Of a stretch of DNA of 43,754 nt, positions 31,705 to 39,844 are shown one piece after another. The position numbers and the translations under genes are program-made. The stretch is from contig SDZD01000054.1 in the NCBI GenBank assembly GCA_004172935.1, positions 1 to 43,754 on the forward strand. The letters run 5' to 3'. The notes below the pieces were generated by a model that worked only from the letters and a program-made list of their open reading frames with translations, was not told where the DNA came from and made no database searches. The stretch comes from a bacterium. GTDB taxonomy: Bacteria > Armatimonadota > Abditibacteriia > Abditibacteriales > Abditibacteriaceae. Position 1 is the first letter of the stretch; each line of letters begins with the position of its first letter.

Positions 31705-33396
31705 TTAGCTCAGCATTTCGCGCACTTTCACCACTATATCGCTCGCCGCGACGTTTTCGGTATCGCGCGAGGCGCGAGTACGCACTTCGAATTCGCCGCT
31801 GGTTTTGGTGGTTTTGCCCGCCATCACGCGCACTGGAACGCCCAATAAGTCGGCGTCGGCGAACTTGGCGCCGGGCGACTCTTTACGGTCGTCGAACAGC
31901 ACGTCCAGCCCTGCCGCTACCAGTTCTTTATAAAGCGCTTCGGTTGCTTCGATAACTGCTTCCTCTTTCTCCAGCAACAGCAAGTGAACCTGGAACGGCG
32001 CGATTTCTTTGGGCCATAGCGGCCCGCGCTCATCGCGCGAAGCATCCACGACGGCGGCCATGATACGCGACACGCCAATGCCATAGCAGCCCATCTCCAT
32101 GATCTGCGATTTGCCGTTGCCATCCAACACCGTGGCATTCATCGCCTTCGAGTATTTGTTGCCCAACTTGAAGACGTGCCCCAACTCGATGGCCTTGGCG
32201 CTCTGCAATTCGCCGCCGCCCTTCGGTGACAACTCCCCGGCGCGCGCCTCGCGCAAGTCAACGAACCGTGCGCCCGCGATGTCGCGCGCCACGTCCACAC
32301 CGCGAAGATGGAAGCCGTCTTTGTTGGCGCCAGTCGTCATGCGAGTGCGCCCACGCAGTTCTTCATCGGCAACAATATCGACCTTGCTGACGCCAACTGC
32401 GCCCAACGAACCGGGCTTCGCGCCCAAAAGCTCGACGATTTCCTCGACAGTCGCCGGACGCAAACGCGCCGCACCTGTCGCGCTCGCCAGCTTCGGCTCG
32501 ACCAACTGATGGTCGCCGCGCACGAGAGCCAGAACGGGCTTGTCGTCGGCGATATAAACCAACGTCTTGATTTGGTGGACCGCTGCGGCGCCGCCCTCGA
32601 ACTGTACCAAGGCGTCAATGGTCAAAATGCCCGGCGTTTCAAACTCTTCGATCTGGTCGCCAATATCGCTGCGGTCAGCGACAGCCTCGATTTTCGAAGT
32701 CGCCAACTCAAGGTTGGCCGCGTATTCGTCCGTCTCGTTGAACAAAATCAAGTCTTCGCCCGAAGGAGACAGCGCCATGAACTCTTTGGTGTCAAAACCG
32801 CCGATGCCGCCGCCCGCCGCGTCCACGATTTGCGTCTGCAATCCGCAGCGCACAAAAATGCGCTTGTAGGCTTCCACCATCGCGTCGAACGACTTGTCCA
32901 GACCTGGCAAATCCACATCGAACGAATAGGCGTCCTTCATCACGAATTCGCGCCCACGTAGTAAGCCCGCGCGGGGACGGGGTTCATCGCGGAACTTGGT
33001 CTGGATTTGATACAGCGTGACGGGGAGTTGCTTGTAGCTCGAAACCGTGCCGCGCACGATGTCGGTCACGACTTCCTCGTGAGTTGGCGCGAGCAGATAA
33101 TTCGATCCCTTCACGTCCTGAAGGTTGAACAAAATATCAAGCGCGTCGCGTCCGGTCTCGTGCCATAACTCTTGCGGCGATAGCGCGGGCATCAGCAACT
33201 CGATACCACCCGCGCGATTCATTTCCTCGCGCACGATGTTCTCGATTTTGGTCAAAACGCGCAGGCCAAGGGGCAGGTACGAATAAATGCCCGCCGCAAG
33301 TTGGCGCACGTAAGCGCCGCGCAAAAGCAAGCCATGCGCTTCGTTGTCGGCTTTCACCGCGCGCAGGGTGGGTGCGAATAAATGGGATTGACGCAT
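31705..33396 (-). CDS. proS: Prolyl-tRNA synthetase, bacterial type with editing domain
   Basis: 563 residues. The class II core shows motif 1 around LPLGLRVLTKIENIVREEM, motif 2 FRDEPRPRAGLLRGREF and motif 3 GIGVSRIMAAVVD. Between motifs 2 and 3, residues about 225-390 form the INS (YbaK-like) editing domain that removes Ala from tRNA-Pro. The C-terminal anticodon-binding domain follows (LLLEKEEAVIEATEALYKEL). It charges tRNA-Pro in the cytoplasm. The ATG at 33396 is the family start (MRQSHLFAPTLR). A weak hairpin AAACTG/CAGTTT with a few T lies directly before the ATG. The gene is monocistronic. Confidence 0.98.
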   Translation of the reverse strand: MRQSHLFAPTLRAVKADNEAHGLLLRGAYVRQLAAGIYSYLPLGLRVLTKIENIVREEMNRAGGIELLMPALSPQELWHETGRDALDILFNLQDVKGSNYLLAPTHEEVVTDIVRGTVSSYKQLPVTLYQIQTKFRDEPRPRAGLLRGREFVMKDAYSFDVDLPGLDKSFDAMVEAYKRIFVRCGLQTQIVDAAGGGIGGFDTKEFMALSPSGEDLILFNETDEYAANLELATSKIEAVADRSDIGDQIEEFETPGILTIDALVQFEGGAAAVHQIKTLVYIADDKPVLALVRGDHQLVEPKLASATGAARLRPATVEEIVELLGAKPGSLGAVGVSKVDIVADEELRGRTRMTTGANKDGFHLRGVDVARDIAGARFVDLREARAGELSPKGGGELQSAKAIELGHVFKLGNKYSKAMNATVLDGNGKSQIMEMGCYGIGVSRIMAAVVDASRDERGPLWPKEIAPFQVHLLLLEKEEAVIEATEALYKELVAAGLDVLFDDRKESPGAKFADADLLGVPVRVMAGKTTKTSGEFEVRTRASRDTENVAASDIVVKVREMLS

Positions 33397-33440
33397 AAAA
33401 ACTGGCAGAGCAGTTTAGACCTTGGCCCACGACTTGCTTT

Positions 33441-33446
33441 TAAATG
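33441..33446 (+). promoter_or_regulatory. Candidate -10 box for a leaderless message
   Basis: TAAATG ends eight bases before the ATG at 33455, the same distance as at 11650 and 17852. No -35 box was recognised. Confidence 0.35.
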
Positions 33447-33454
33447 CTTTCATC

Positions 33455-33700
33455 ATGAGCAAACAAACCGAACAGGTAGTCGAACACGACGAAGTCAACT
33501 CAACCGAAAACTCCAATGCCATCAAAGACCCCGCCGAATGGACAACAGGCGACGAACCCATGACAGGCGCCCAAAAATCCTACCTGAAGACCCTGTCCGA
33601 CCAGGCGGGCGAACCCTTCGACGACACCCTCACCAAAGCTCAGGCCTCGGTGAAAATCGACGAACTTCAGGAAAAAACCGGACGCGGCAAAGAATCATAA
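33455..33700 (+). CDS. DUF3072 small protein
   Basis: 81 residues. The DUF3072 domain covers residues about 22-80: AIKDPAEWTTGDEPMTGAQK, SYLKTLSDQAGEPFDD and the end TLTKAQASVKIDELQEKTGR. The family is common in bacteria and resembles small DNA-binding SAP-like or acidic stress proteins, but its function is unknown. The ATG at 33455 (MSKQTEQ) was chosen over an upstream start at 33422, which adds residues outside the domain. A strong terminator follows 26 bases after the stop. It is divergent from the prolyl-tRNA synthetase gene. Confidence 0.88.
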   Translation: MSKQTEQVVEHDEVNSTENSNAIKDPAEWTTGDEPMTGAQKSYLKTLSDQAGEPFDDTLTKAQASVKIDELQEKTGRGKES

Positions 33701-33726
33701 ATTCAGCCGCTAAGGGCAGAATCACT

Positions 33727-33756
33727 AAAAGGGCGAACACACCGTTCGCCCTTTTT
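33727..33756 (+). terminator. Intrinsic terminator of the DUF3072 gene
   Basis: AAAAGGGCGAAC and GTTCGCCCTTTT form a perfect 12-bp stem with a five-base loop, followed by more T. Confidence 0.88.
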
Positions 33757-33788
33757 CCATTCGTATTAAACGTGAAATACCCTCGTAG

Positions 33789-33808
33789 AGACGTGCCTCG
33801 GCGCGTCT
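33789..33808. repeat. Short imperfect palindrome (AGACG...CGTCT)
   Basis: AGACGTGCC-TC-GGCGCGTCT pairs over nine positions with one G-T wobble. The sequence GTAGAGACG...CGTCT resembles short palindromic interspersed repeats known from cyanobacteria. Only one copy was noticed here. Confidence 0.35.
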
Positions 33809-33861
33809 TATTCATTCAGCGCGCGAAGTGCCCCCTCTTTTCCATCACCCTGCCTGAACAA

Positions 33862-33894
33862 CAAAAAGCGCCCCTTCCGAAGAAGGAGCGCTTT
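33862..33894 (-). terminator. Minus-strand terminator in a gene-free region
   Basis: On the minus strand AAAGCGCTCCTTC and GAAGGGGCGCTTT pair around a TTCG tetraloop, with a G-U pair that would be a mismatch on the plus strand, and a T-tract follows (TTTTTG). It implies a minus-strand transcript ending near 33862 that would include the structured segment at 33918-34138. Confidence 0.8.
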
Positions 33895-33917
33895 AGCAAA
33901 CCCAAAATGCATTGCCC

Positions 33918-34138
33918 GTCGAGGCGCTGGAAACGCCGTGAGGATAAAAGTGCAAGCTGAGGCAACGAGGAACGTCTGATTCCAGTAAGCGGGACGCTTT
34001 ACAGACGGAGGCCACGAGGAACGGGCGCACTTTGGGTTCAGGTTGAAAAGGTACAGACAGGCGGCAGGAACTCGGTAAGTTTTTCAACTTCCCGCCGCCT
34101 CTTAGTTCACTTGCGAAACTAAAATCTGCGGCTTCGAC
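33918..34138. ncRNA. Candidate structured non-coding RNA (unknown family)
   Basis: No protein gene fits here, yet many pairings do. Ends: GTCGAGGC (33918-33925) with GCTTCGAC (34131-34138). Inside: AAAGTGC (33947-33953) with GCACTTT (34027-34033); CGTCTG (33973-33978) with CAGACG (34002-34007); AGGCGGC (34059-34065) with GCCGCCT (34094-34100), extended by GGAA/TTCC; TTAGTT (34102-34107) with AACTAA (34117-34122). GTTGAAAA (34042-34049) is a perfect complement of TTTTCAAC (34081-34088) in the loop of the GGCGGC hairpin, a possible pseudoknot. A 16-base direct repeat (GAGGCAACGAGGAACG, 15 of 16 in the second copy) flanks the central hairpin. Wobble pairs do not settle the strand; the terminator at 33862 favours minus. 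RNase P, tmRNA, 6S and SRP signatures were not found. Confidence 0.35.
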
Positions 34139-34198
34139 CTCTGCCCTTGTCGTGTTAAAGAATAGGGGAGTCCCGTTTCGCGTTGGTTACGCAAAGGT

Positions 34199-34255
34199 AA
34201 AAGTTGCCTTAAGAGCAGGTTGCTGTTTCAGGTTTCTGTTTTTTAGGCAACTTTT
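34199..34255 (-). other. Inverted repeat over the end of cysH (possible terminator)
   Basis: AAAAGTTGCCT (34199-34209) and AGGCAACTTTT (34245-34255) are perfect 11-bp arms 35 bases apart; one arm holds the last codons and part of the stop of cysH. On the minus strand the second arm ends in TTTT-ACC-TTT. A weak terminator or 3' stabiliser is possible. Confidence 0.4.
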
Positions 34256-35016
34256 AGTGCCGCTTTGCCCATCAAATTGACGTGAATGCCACATTCGCGC
34301 TTATCTGTGCCACCCCAACGCCCGGCTCGGTCGTCCTCTCCGGCCTTCACCGAACGTGTGCAGGGCTGGCATCCAATCGAGGGATAACCCAGGTCGTGAA
34401 GCGGGTTATAAGGCACCCGATTCTTGTGAATGTAGTCCCAAACCTGCTGCTTCGTCCAGTTGGCGAGCGGGTTAATTTTTACCAGTGGGAACTGTGCATC
34501 GAAGCCCACAATAGGCGCCGTGGCGCGTTCGGGGGTCTGGTCGCGGCGAATCGCCGTGATCCACGCATCGAATCCCTCGACAGCTCCGGCCAACGGCACG
34601 ACCTTACGGAAGTAGCAGCATAAATTGGGCTGCGACTGGTAAAGCGGCTGCTCGAAAATCGAGCGCGAATCGGATTCCGCGTCTTCAATACCTGCGTCGG
34701 GCTGAATCGCGCGAATCGAGATGCCATATTTATCTTCAAGGCGTCGCTTCAAATCGAGTGTCTCCTCGAACTGATAGCCAGTATCGAGGTTGAAAACGTC
34801 GGGAAAGAACCCGACTTCCTCGCGCAATTGAGCCAACATTCCCAGTAATGCACAGCCTTCCGCGCCAAACGCCGTGGCCATAGTCAGGCCCGCGCCATAG
34901 GTCTCAAGCGACCACTTTAAAATGTTTTGCGGCGACTGAAGTTCAAGCCACTCGCGGGTGGGGAATCCCGCTTGAAGTTGCTCCTTTCGTTCGTTGGATA
35001 AGGAAGATTGTGCCAT
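34243..35016 (-). CDS. cysH: Assimilatory phosphoadenylyl/adenylyl-sulfate reductase
   Basis: 257 residues, PAPS reductase/adenine nucleotide alpha-hydrolase fold. The nucleotide loop reads ATAFGAEGCALLGML, and later come NLDTGYQFEET and ITAIRRDQTPERA. The two Cys pairs of the [4Fe-4S] type are present, CCYFRK and CQPCTR, so the enzyme belongs to the iron-sulfur APS reductase class. The catalytic Cys is in the KRECGIHV end. It reduces activated sulfate to sulfite in the cytoplasm with thioredoxin. The usual partners (sulfate adenylyltransferase, sulfite reductase) are not in this window, and it stands alone. The last 11 bases form part of an inverted repeat. Confidence 0.95.
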   Translation of the reverse strand: MAQSSLSNERKEQLQAGFPTREWLELQSPQNILKWSLETYGAGLTMATAFGAEGCALLGMLAQLREEVGFFPDVFNLDTGYQFEETLDLKRRLEDKYGISIRAIQPDAGIEDAESDSRSIFEQPLYQSQPNLCCYFRKVVPLAGAVEGFDAWITAIRRDQTPERATAPIVGFDAQFPLVKINPLANWTKQQVWDYIHKNRVPYNPLHDLGYPSIGCQPCTRSVKAGEDDRAGRWGGTDKRECGIHVNLMGKAALKVA

Positions 35017-35286
35017 TGGATACTATTTGAACGCGCAAAAACGAGGCGGGTTCATGCTTAACCCCAGAAAAAAGGTAGGAAAACCTCCAAAGACTCTAAT
35101 CTATTGCCGTACGGTATCCCCTGAATTTGCACTTTACAGGTCAATATGCTGGCTTAATATTTCAACTAATGACCATCGCCCACTGTCCATATTCCACAGC
35201 AAGCCCATTGCCGCAGCACCTCGCCTCTATTTATGCCCCTTAAAAGTCTTGATGAAAATTTAATGTGGGCATTCTAAGCTGCGCTT

Positions 35287-36045
35287 ATCGCAGCCCAAAT
35301 CATTGCCCATCGTGGTGCTTCCCACGATGCTCCCGAAAACACTCTGGCCGCCTCCAACCTCGCCTGGAAACAGGGCGCCGATGCCGTCGAAATTGATGTG
35401 CAGTTGTCGAGTGATGGGCATCTCGTTGTTTGCCACGACAAAGATACCCTGCGCACAACGGGCATCGCTGGAAAAATCAGCGAACTGACTCTGGCCCAAA
35501 TTCAGGCACTCGATGCCGGAGCATTCAAAGGGGAAGCCTGGAAAGGCGAGAGAATCCCCACTCTCGATCAGGTTCTCGCCTCGCTGCCATCTGATAAACG
35601 CCTCTTCATCGAGCTTAAAGGCAATTCCACGCTCGTCTCCCCGGTAGAAGAAGCCATAAAGCGCTCCACCTGCACCTGCGAACAACTCGTCCTCATCGGC
35701 TTCGATATTCCCGCCATGCAAGAAGCCAAACGCCGCCTCCCACACCACGCGGTTCTATTGCTTTACGGCTTTTCTCAAAACGAGGAAGAGTCGCTAAAAC
35801 GCTGGCAACCCCGCATCGAATCCCTCATCGCCCGCGCCAAAGAAGTGGGCGCCGATGGCCTTAACCTCTGCTACACCACCCCCGACGATTTAAAGTGGAT
35901 TGAGAAAGTCAAAGCCGCCGGACTAAAAGCCTGCGTCTGGACCGTCGATGACCCCATCGCTGCCAAATACCTCATCGACGCCGGAATCGAAGTCATCACC
36001 ACCAATCGCCCCGGCTGGCTCCAAAAACAACTGATGCGAGAGTAA
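35287..36045 (+). CDS. Glycerophosphodiester phosphodiesterase lacking a canonical start codon
   Basis: The frame encodes a full GDPD enzyme of about 250 residues: IIAHRGASHDAPENTLAA (catalytic HRG and ENT), ADAVEIDVQLSSDG (metal Glu and Asp), VVCHDKDTLRTTG (second catalytic His), FIELKGN, and the end VWTVDDPIAAKYLIDAG and TTNRPG. It hydrolyses glycerophosphodiesters to glycerol-3-phosphate and alcohol. The first ATG, GTG or TTG in frame is the GTG at 35398, after the HRG, ENT and EID motifs, so a start there would give a dead enzyme. The frame is open back to a TAA at 35275; ATC at 35287 and ATT at 35302 are the best non-canonical starts. An in-frame ATG at 35263 lies four codons before that TAA. 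The start given is tentative. Confidence 0.8.
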   Translation: MAAQIIAHRGASHDAPENTLAASNLAWKQGADAVEIDVQLSSDGHLVVCHDKDTLRTTGIAGKISELTLAQIQALDAGAFKGEAWKGERIPTLDQVLASLPSDKRLFIELKGNSTLVSPVEEAIKRSTCTCEQLVLIGFDIPAMQEAKRRLPHHAVLLLYGFSQNEEESLKRWQPRIESLIARAKEVGADGLNLCYTTPDDLKWIEKVKAAGLKACVWTVDDPIAAKYLIDAGIEVITTNRPGWLQKQLMRE

Positions 36046-36083
36046 ATCCGCCCCACAAAAATCTATAGGGCGCCCATTTCCAG

Positions 36084-38747
36084 TTACGGCCCCAACAAGC
36101 GGCTAATCTCTTTTTCCAGAGCCTCGACTTGCTCCCAGCGCCCTTCCTTACGGGCTTCTTGCCACGATTTCCAACGGGCGCGCAGTTGCGCCAACTTCGC
36201 TGCCGTTTGTGCCGACGAGGCGGGATTCACCGACGCGATGAACTGAGTTCTCGTCGAGGCGGTGTTGTTACTTAATATCCACGGTGCATACCCTGTCGTG
36301 TTGCTTCGGCGTCCGGCCCGGCCCAGCGAGAGCTGCATTCCAACGCAATCGCCCGCTTTGTCGAGCAAGGGCACCATCGCGAACTTATCGAAATATTCGG
36401 GGGGGAAAGGCGTGGCCGGAGTTACCCCTGAAGATGACTCTGTGAATGGCAGTTGAAGTGGTTTGCTGGCTCGCCACGTCGAAATCGGCGATCTGCCCTT
36501 TCCTGCCCAAATCGCCTCGCCTTCATCGCGGGCGCTCATCATCGCTACCATCGGTGTAGGATTTTGCTTGGTGCCAGCTATATAATTGTCGGCTAACGTG
36601 CCGCGTGAGGAGGCGAACGCTGCCACCAATTCAAGCCCCGCTTTGCCATTGCGTTCGACTAGCACTTGTTCCACAAGCATATTTCGTTCACTGCTGTCGA
36701 AGGTGCCGAACTGACGCCAGTTGTCCGTTCCTTTGTTCCACTCCTGCGCTTCATCTCCATCCTGTCCTGTTGGTACGGGGTGATAGCGTTCCCAGAGTGT
36801 GGTTTGCGCGTTCAGCAAGCCAACGGAAAGCCGTGTCCCTGCGCGTAGCGGCGCAGGTAATTCGCGCAGGGGCCGGAAAAATCCTGGTAGCAGTGCTGCC
36901 CATGCCCGCGAAAACGGCTCGTTTGGGGCGAACAAAAAGAAACTTGTTTCCCCGGTGCTGGCGTCGCAAACCCCCAGCACGCTCTGGCGCGCATAGTTGA
37001 CGTTGCTCCACTCATCGCCCGCCTGAATCATCGCTGCATGGGGGTAGGAGCGCGACACGAAACAGCCCTCAACCAACCAGAATAGCCGCTCCGATTTTTC
37101 GGAGCCAACCGGCATCCACACCGGATGCGGCTGGGCATCCGTCCACCACACGAACGGCGCCAGTGTTTGTACCCGCTCCAACGGGTCGAGATGCCATGTC
37201 ACTGGTTTGTCGCCCTCAAGCAGCGAATGGTCGCCAAAACGCAGTGCCAGCGCAAAATTGGTCAGCGAATTAGTGCGTGTCACGCCGCGCGCGTTCTTTT
37301 CCACTTCGCGTACGCGCGCTTGACTGGGAGCCGCCAAATTATCATCGTTTGGGGCTAAAGTGGGCGTTCGCGTAGATACGGCGTTACGCTCCACTGGCGA
37401 TTGCAAAATCACCGCTTGCAACTCGCGCCGCGTCGCGACTACCTGCTCACTACGCGAAGGGTCGCTTTCCCACACCAATGGCGAGGTCGCCACTGTCTTG
37501 GCAGGGTCTGTTTCGATGACCCTCGCTTTGAGAGCATTGCCCTCGCGCCCAATATACAACTCGCTGGCACGGCGCCCTTTTCCGGTGCTGCCTGTTCCTC
37601 TTCCGGTGTCGTTTTCATGCAACGCGCTTCGCAACGCCTCTTGCGGCCATACCACCAAACCCGGTGTTTTTTCCGCTTTCGAAACCGAGGCGACAGGCTG
37701 TGCCACCGACACCCCGAAATCGGATGCCGCGACATTTAAGCGCCGCTTTTGCACTTGATCTAATCCCCACGCCTTGCGTGTAACAGCCAGATGCTGCGTT
37801 TGCTCGATACGTAGTGTTGCGTCCAGAGTCGGCGAGGTAGCGACCATTGCACGCCCGAACGAAGGCGCCATCAGTGGTAAAAACACCGCGCTTGCCATCC
37901 AGAACACCGTCACCATCACCGGGCGAAGCGCATCGCGCGGCGCCATGCGTGCAAACCAAAATGCCAGCGGAATGCTCGAAACCACAAAAAACACCCGCGT
38001 CGGGTTGGTGAATGTGCGCTCGTAGAATCCCGAAATGCCGTTGGCCGACCAGCCGAAGTTCACTGGTTCGCCCAGCGCCGATAGTCCGCATCGCACCCCG
38101 ACCCACACCACCATAAGCCCCACTAAAAACGCGAGGTGCCGAGCCGTCGCATCGCCTACGCGCAGCCCGTGGGTGTCGAAATCCAGCACTCCTTCAAAGG
38201 CGGCGATGGTGATGACCATGCCCAGCGTGAAGCCGAGTAGGGCACCGAAGGCGTTCCATACCCACAACAGCGCGGGCCATACCCCGACTAGAAATGTGGC
38301 ATCTGCGCCCGATTCCAAGGCGCCAAAAGTGGGCGGATGGAACATCAGCACCCATAAATCGAACTGATTGGCTGCCGCCATGCCGCACAGCACCGCGCTC
38401 AGGCCAATGAAAATCTGTTCGCCGCGCTTCGCCAACAGTTCCAGCCGCACACGATCTTCAGGGCTGATGTGGCTACGACTTGTGAGCGCTCGCGGCCCCA
38501 ACAGTGGCAGCGAGCCATCCAGCCAGCGCGCATTGTGCCACGCCAACCGCGCGTTGCTCAGCAACACCCCTGTCCACACCAGAAAGGCTGGAATGAATGC
38601 TTCCACCCGCCATTGCCAGTACAGCGCCTGCGCCGATCTGTACCCCATCGAGTTCATCCACCACTCTTCGCTCGTCCATTCGGCGATTTTAAGTGTCGCG
38701 ACGACAAACGCCAGAACGAAGAACGCGATGGAAAACAGACGGCGCAT
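36084..38747 (-). CDS. UPF0182-family large membrane protein
   Basis: 887 residues, the normal UPF0182 length. About seven hydrophobic helices lie in the first 310 residues, including LFSIAFFVLAFVVATLKIAEW and the E-W-W-M-N-S-M-G-Y start that fits the family W...lGY pattern. The soluble part contains WWTDAQPHPVWMPVG, RLFWLVEGCFVSRSYPHA, NVNYARQSVLGVCDA and FRPLRELPAPLR, the family blocks of UPF0182, in diverged form. The last 40 residues form a coiled-coil-like helix. The function is unknown. A Ser/Thr/Arg-rich stretch at about 380-500 looks like a loosely folded insert. It converges with the phosphodiesterase gene 38 bases away. Confidence 0.88.
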   Translation of the reverse strand: MRRLFSIAFFVLAFVVATLKIAEWTSEEWWMNSMGYRSAQALYWQWRVEAFIPAFLVWTGVLLSNARLAWHNARWLDGSLPLLGPRALTSRSHISPEDRVRLELLAKRGEQIFIGLSAVLCGMAAANQFDLWVLMFHPPTFGALESGADATFLVGVWPALLWVWNAFGALLGFTLGMVITIAAFEGVLDFDTHGLRVGDATARHLAFLVGLMVVWVGVRCGLSALGEPVNFGWSANGISGFYERTFTNPTRVFFVVSSIPLAFWFARMAPRDALRPVMVTVFWMASAVFLPLMAPSFGRAMVATSPTLDATLRIEQTQHLAVTRKAWGLDQVQKRRLNVAASDFGVSVAQPVASVSKAEKTPGLVVWPQEALRSALHENDTGRGTGSTGKGRRASELYIGREGNALKARVIETDPAKTVATSPLVWESDPSRSEQVVATRRELQAVILQSPVERNAVSTRTPTLAPNDDNLAAPSQARVREVEKNARGVTRTNSLTNFALALRFGDHSLLEGDKPVTWHLDPLERVQTLAPFVWWTDAQPHPVWMPVGSEKSERLFWLVEGCFVSRSYPHAAMIQAGDEWSNVNYARQSVLGVCDASTGETSFFLFAPNEPFSRAWAALLPGFFRPLRELPAPLRAGTRLSVGLLNAQTTLWERYHPVPTGQDGDEAQEWNKGTDNWRQFGTFDSSERNMLVEQVLVERNGKAGLELVAAFASSRGTLADNYIAGTKQNPTPMVAMMSARDEGEAIWAGKGRSPISTWRASKPLQLPFTESSSGVTPATPFPPEYFDKFAMVPLLDKAGDCVGMQLSLGRAGRRSNTTGYAPWILSNNTASTRTQFIASVNPASSAQTAAKLAQLRARWKSWQEARKEGRWEQVEALEKEISRLLGP

Positions 38748-38774
38748 GAATTAACAAAAAGCTATGAAAAAGAC

Positions 38775-39668
38775 TTACAGAGGTTTGGCGACGACCATCG
38801 ACATATAAATCGCCAAATTCTCGCGAAAATCTTCAATACGAAAATACTCTTCCACTTCAGCTTTGAGTTCATCCTCGGTAAAGCGAAAGAAGGGAATACC
38901 CCCCTCATGCTCGCCCTGTTTCTCCCAAATCTTGGTGAGGCCACCATAGCGATAAGCCGATAGCATCAGCGTGCCATCATCGGTCAGCACTCGCTGTGCA
39001 TGTTCGAGGAACTGCAAGCGCAATTCGCGCGATGGGATGTGTTCGTACACACCCGCATGAGCGCATCGCCCAAATTTCTTCGACTGCAACGGCATGTGCG
39101 TCAAATCGGCGTGGATGTAATGTACCGGGTGGTGGGTGCGTGCGAAATGGCGCGCGCGATTGCGCACGATGGACTCGCGCGACATATCGACCGCCACCAC
39201 TTCGGGGGCTATCTCCGCGAAAATCGCTGTCAAGCGTCCGGTTCCGCAGCCCGCTTCCAATAGCGGCGAATCGAGGTCAACCGACATCGCCTTCTTGTAC
39301 ACCGGGTTCTCGAACAGCGATAGCGCTTTTAGCGACCACATCGCGTCGTAGTCCTGCGCCTGTTCGTCGCGCGCGCGCCGCTCCGACTCGATACGCGCGA
39401 AGTCGCCATCTTTCGGGGGAGCTGGTTTGAACTCACAGCCTATTTCGCGTAGCTTATTTTCGTAGCGTGCCACGAATTCGCTGTCATCAGGACGAAGCCC
39501 ATCGGCGAACAATGTTGGAATGCCATCTTGCACCACATACCACCGTCCACTGGAAGGATTCACCAGAACGCCATCGCGCGTTTGACCCAAATGGGAGGAA
39601 AAAGCGTGCAGTTCGAGGCTACCGCCATCGTTAGGATCGCTCAAAAAGTTCAAAAGACGGTCTTGCAT
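38775..39668 (-). CDS. SAM-dependent methyltransferase with N-terminal Trm112-like domain
   Basis: 297 residues. The first 55 residues resemble a Trm112/UPF0434 domain (LLNFLSDPNDGGSLEL, GVLVNPSSGRWYVVQDGIPT), without zinc Cys residues. Residues about 130-250 form a class I methyltransferase: LLEAGCGTGRLTAIFAE (motif I), VVAVDMSRESI, ADLTHMPLQSKKF and a Methyltransf_11-type EHIPSRELRLQFLEHAQ. The substrate is unknown; fused Trm112-like domains are common in methyltransferases of glycan or small-molecule pathways. It lies 27 bases before the UPF0182 gene on the same strand, probably in one message. Confidence 0.9.
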   Translation of the reverse strand: MQDRLLNFLSDPNDGGSLELHAFSSHLGQTRDGVLVNPSSGRWYVVQDGIPTLFADGLRPDDSEFVARYENKLREIGCEFKPAPPKDGDFARIESERRARDEQAQDYDAMWSLKALSLFENPVYKKAMSVDLDSPLLEAGCGTGRLTAIFAEIAPEVVAVDMSRESIVRNRARHFARTHHPVHYIHADLTHMPLQSKKFGRCAHAGVYEHIPSRELRLQFLEHAQRVLTDDGTLMLSAYRYGGLTKIWEKQGEHEGGIPFFRFTEDELKAEVEEYFRIEDFRENLAIYMSMVVAKPL

Positions 39669-39844
39669 CAGAAAATCAAGTTTTTCATGCCGTGCCAGAG
39701 AACGCGATAAAATAAAGGCGCTCTAAGTGAGGGCGTGCAGGAGAAACCGCTTTCGAGGTTAGCAAAAGCGCACGATAATACCCGCGTATTCACCCTTTGA
39801 TGGATGAACTTATTCGTGCCTATTCCGTCCAATTATTTGTATTA

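Noticed and set aside
33382..33960. Plus-strand frame of 192 codons across the DUF3072 gene and the gap after it
   Set aside because: It overlaps DUF3072 in another frame, crosses a terminator and has Arg-rich shadow composition.
33918..34138. RNase P RNA, tmRNA, 6S RNA or SRP RNA
   Set aside because: Invariant parts such as GAGGAAAGTC of RNase P, the tRNA-like end of tmRNA or the SRP tetraloop core are absent on both strands.
34199..34260. S-box (SAM) riboswitch beside cysH, because of GAAACAGCAACCTG on the minus strand
   Set aside because: It lies at the 3' end of cysH, not before it, and the remaining conserved core is absent.
35260..35748. Minus-strand open frame of 162 codons opposite the phosphodiesterase
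   Set aside because: It is the antisense shadow of a frame with clear catalytic motifs, and its protein has no recognisable pattern.
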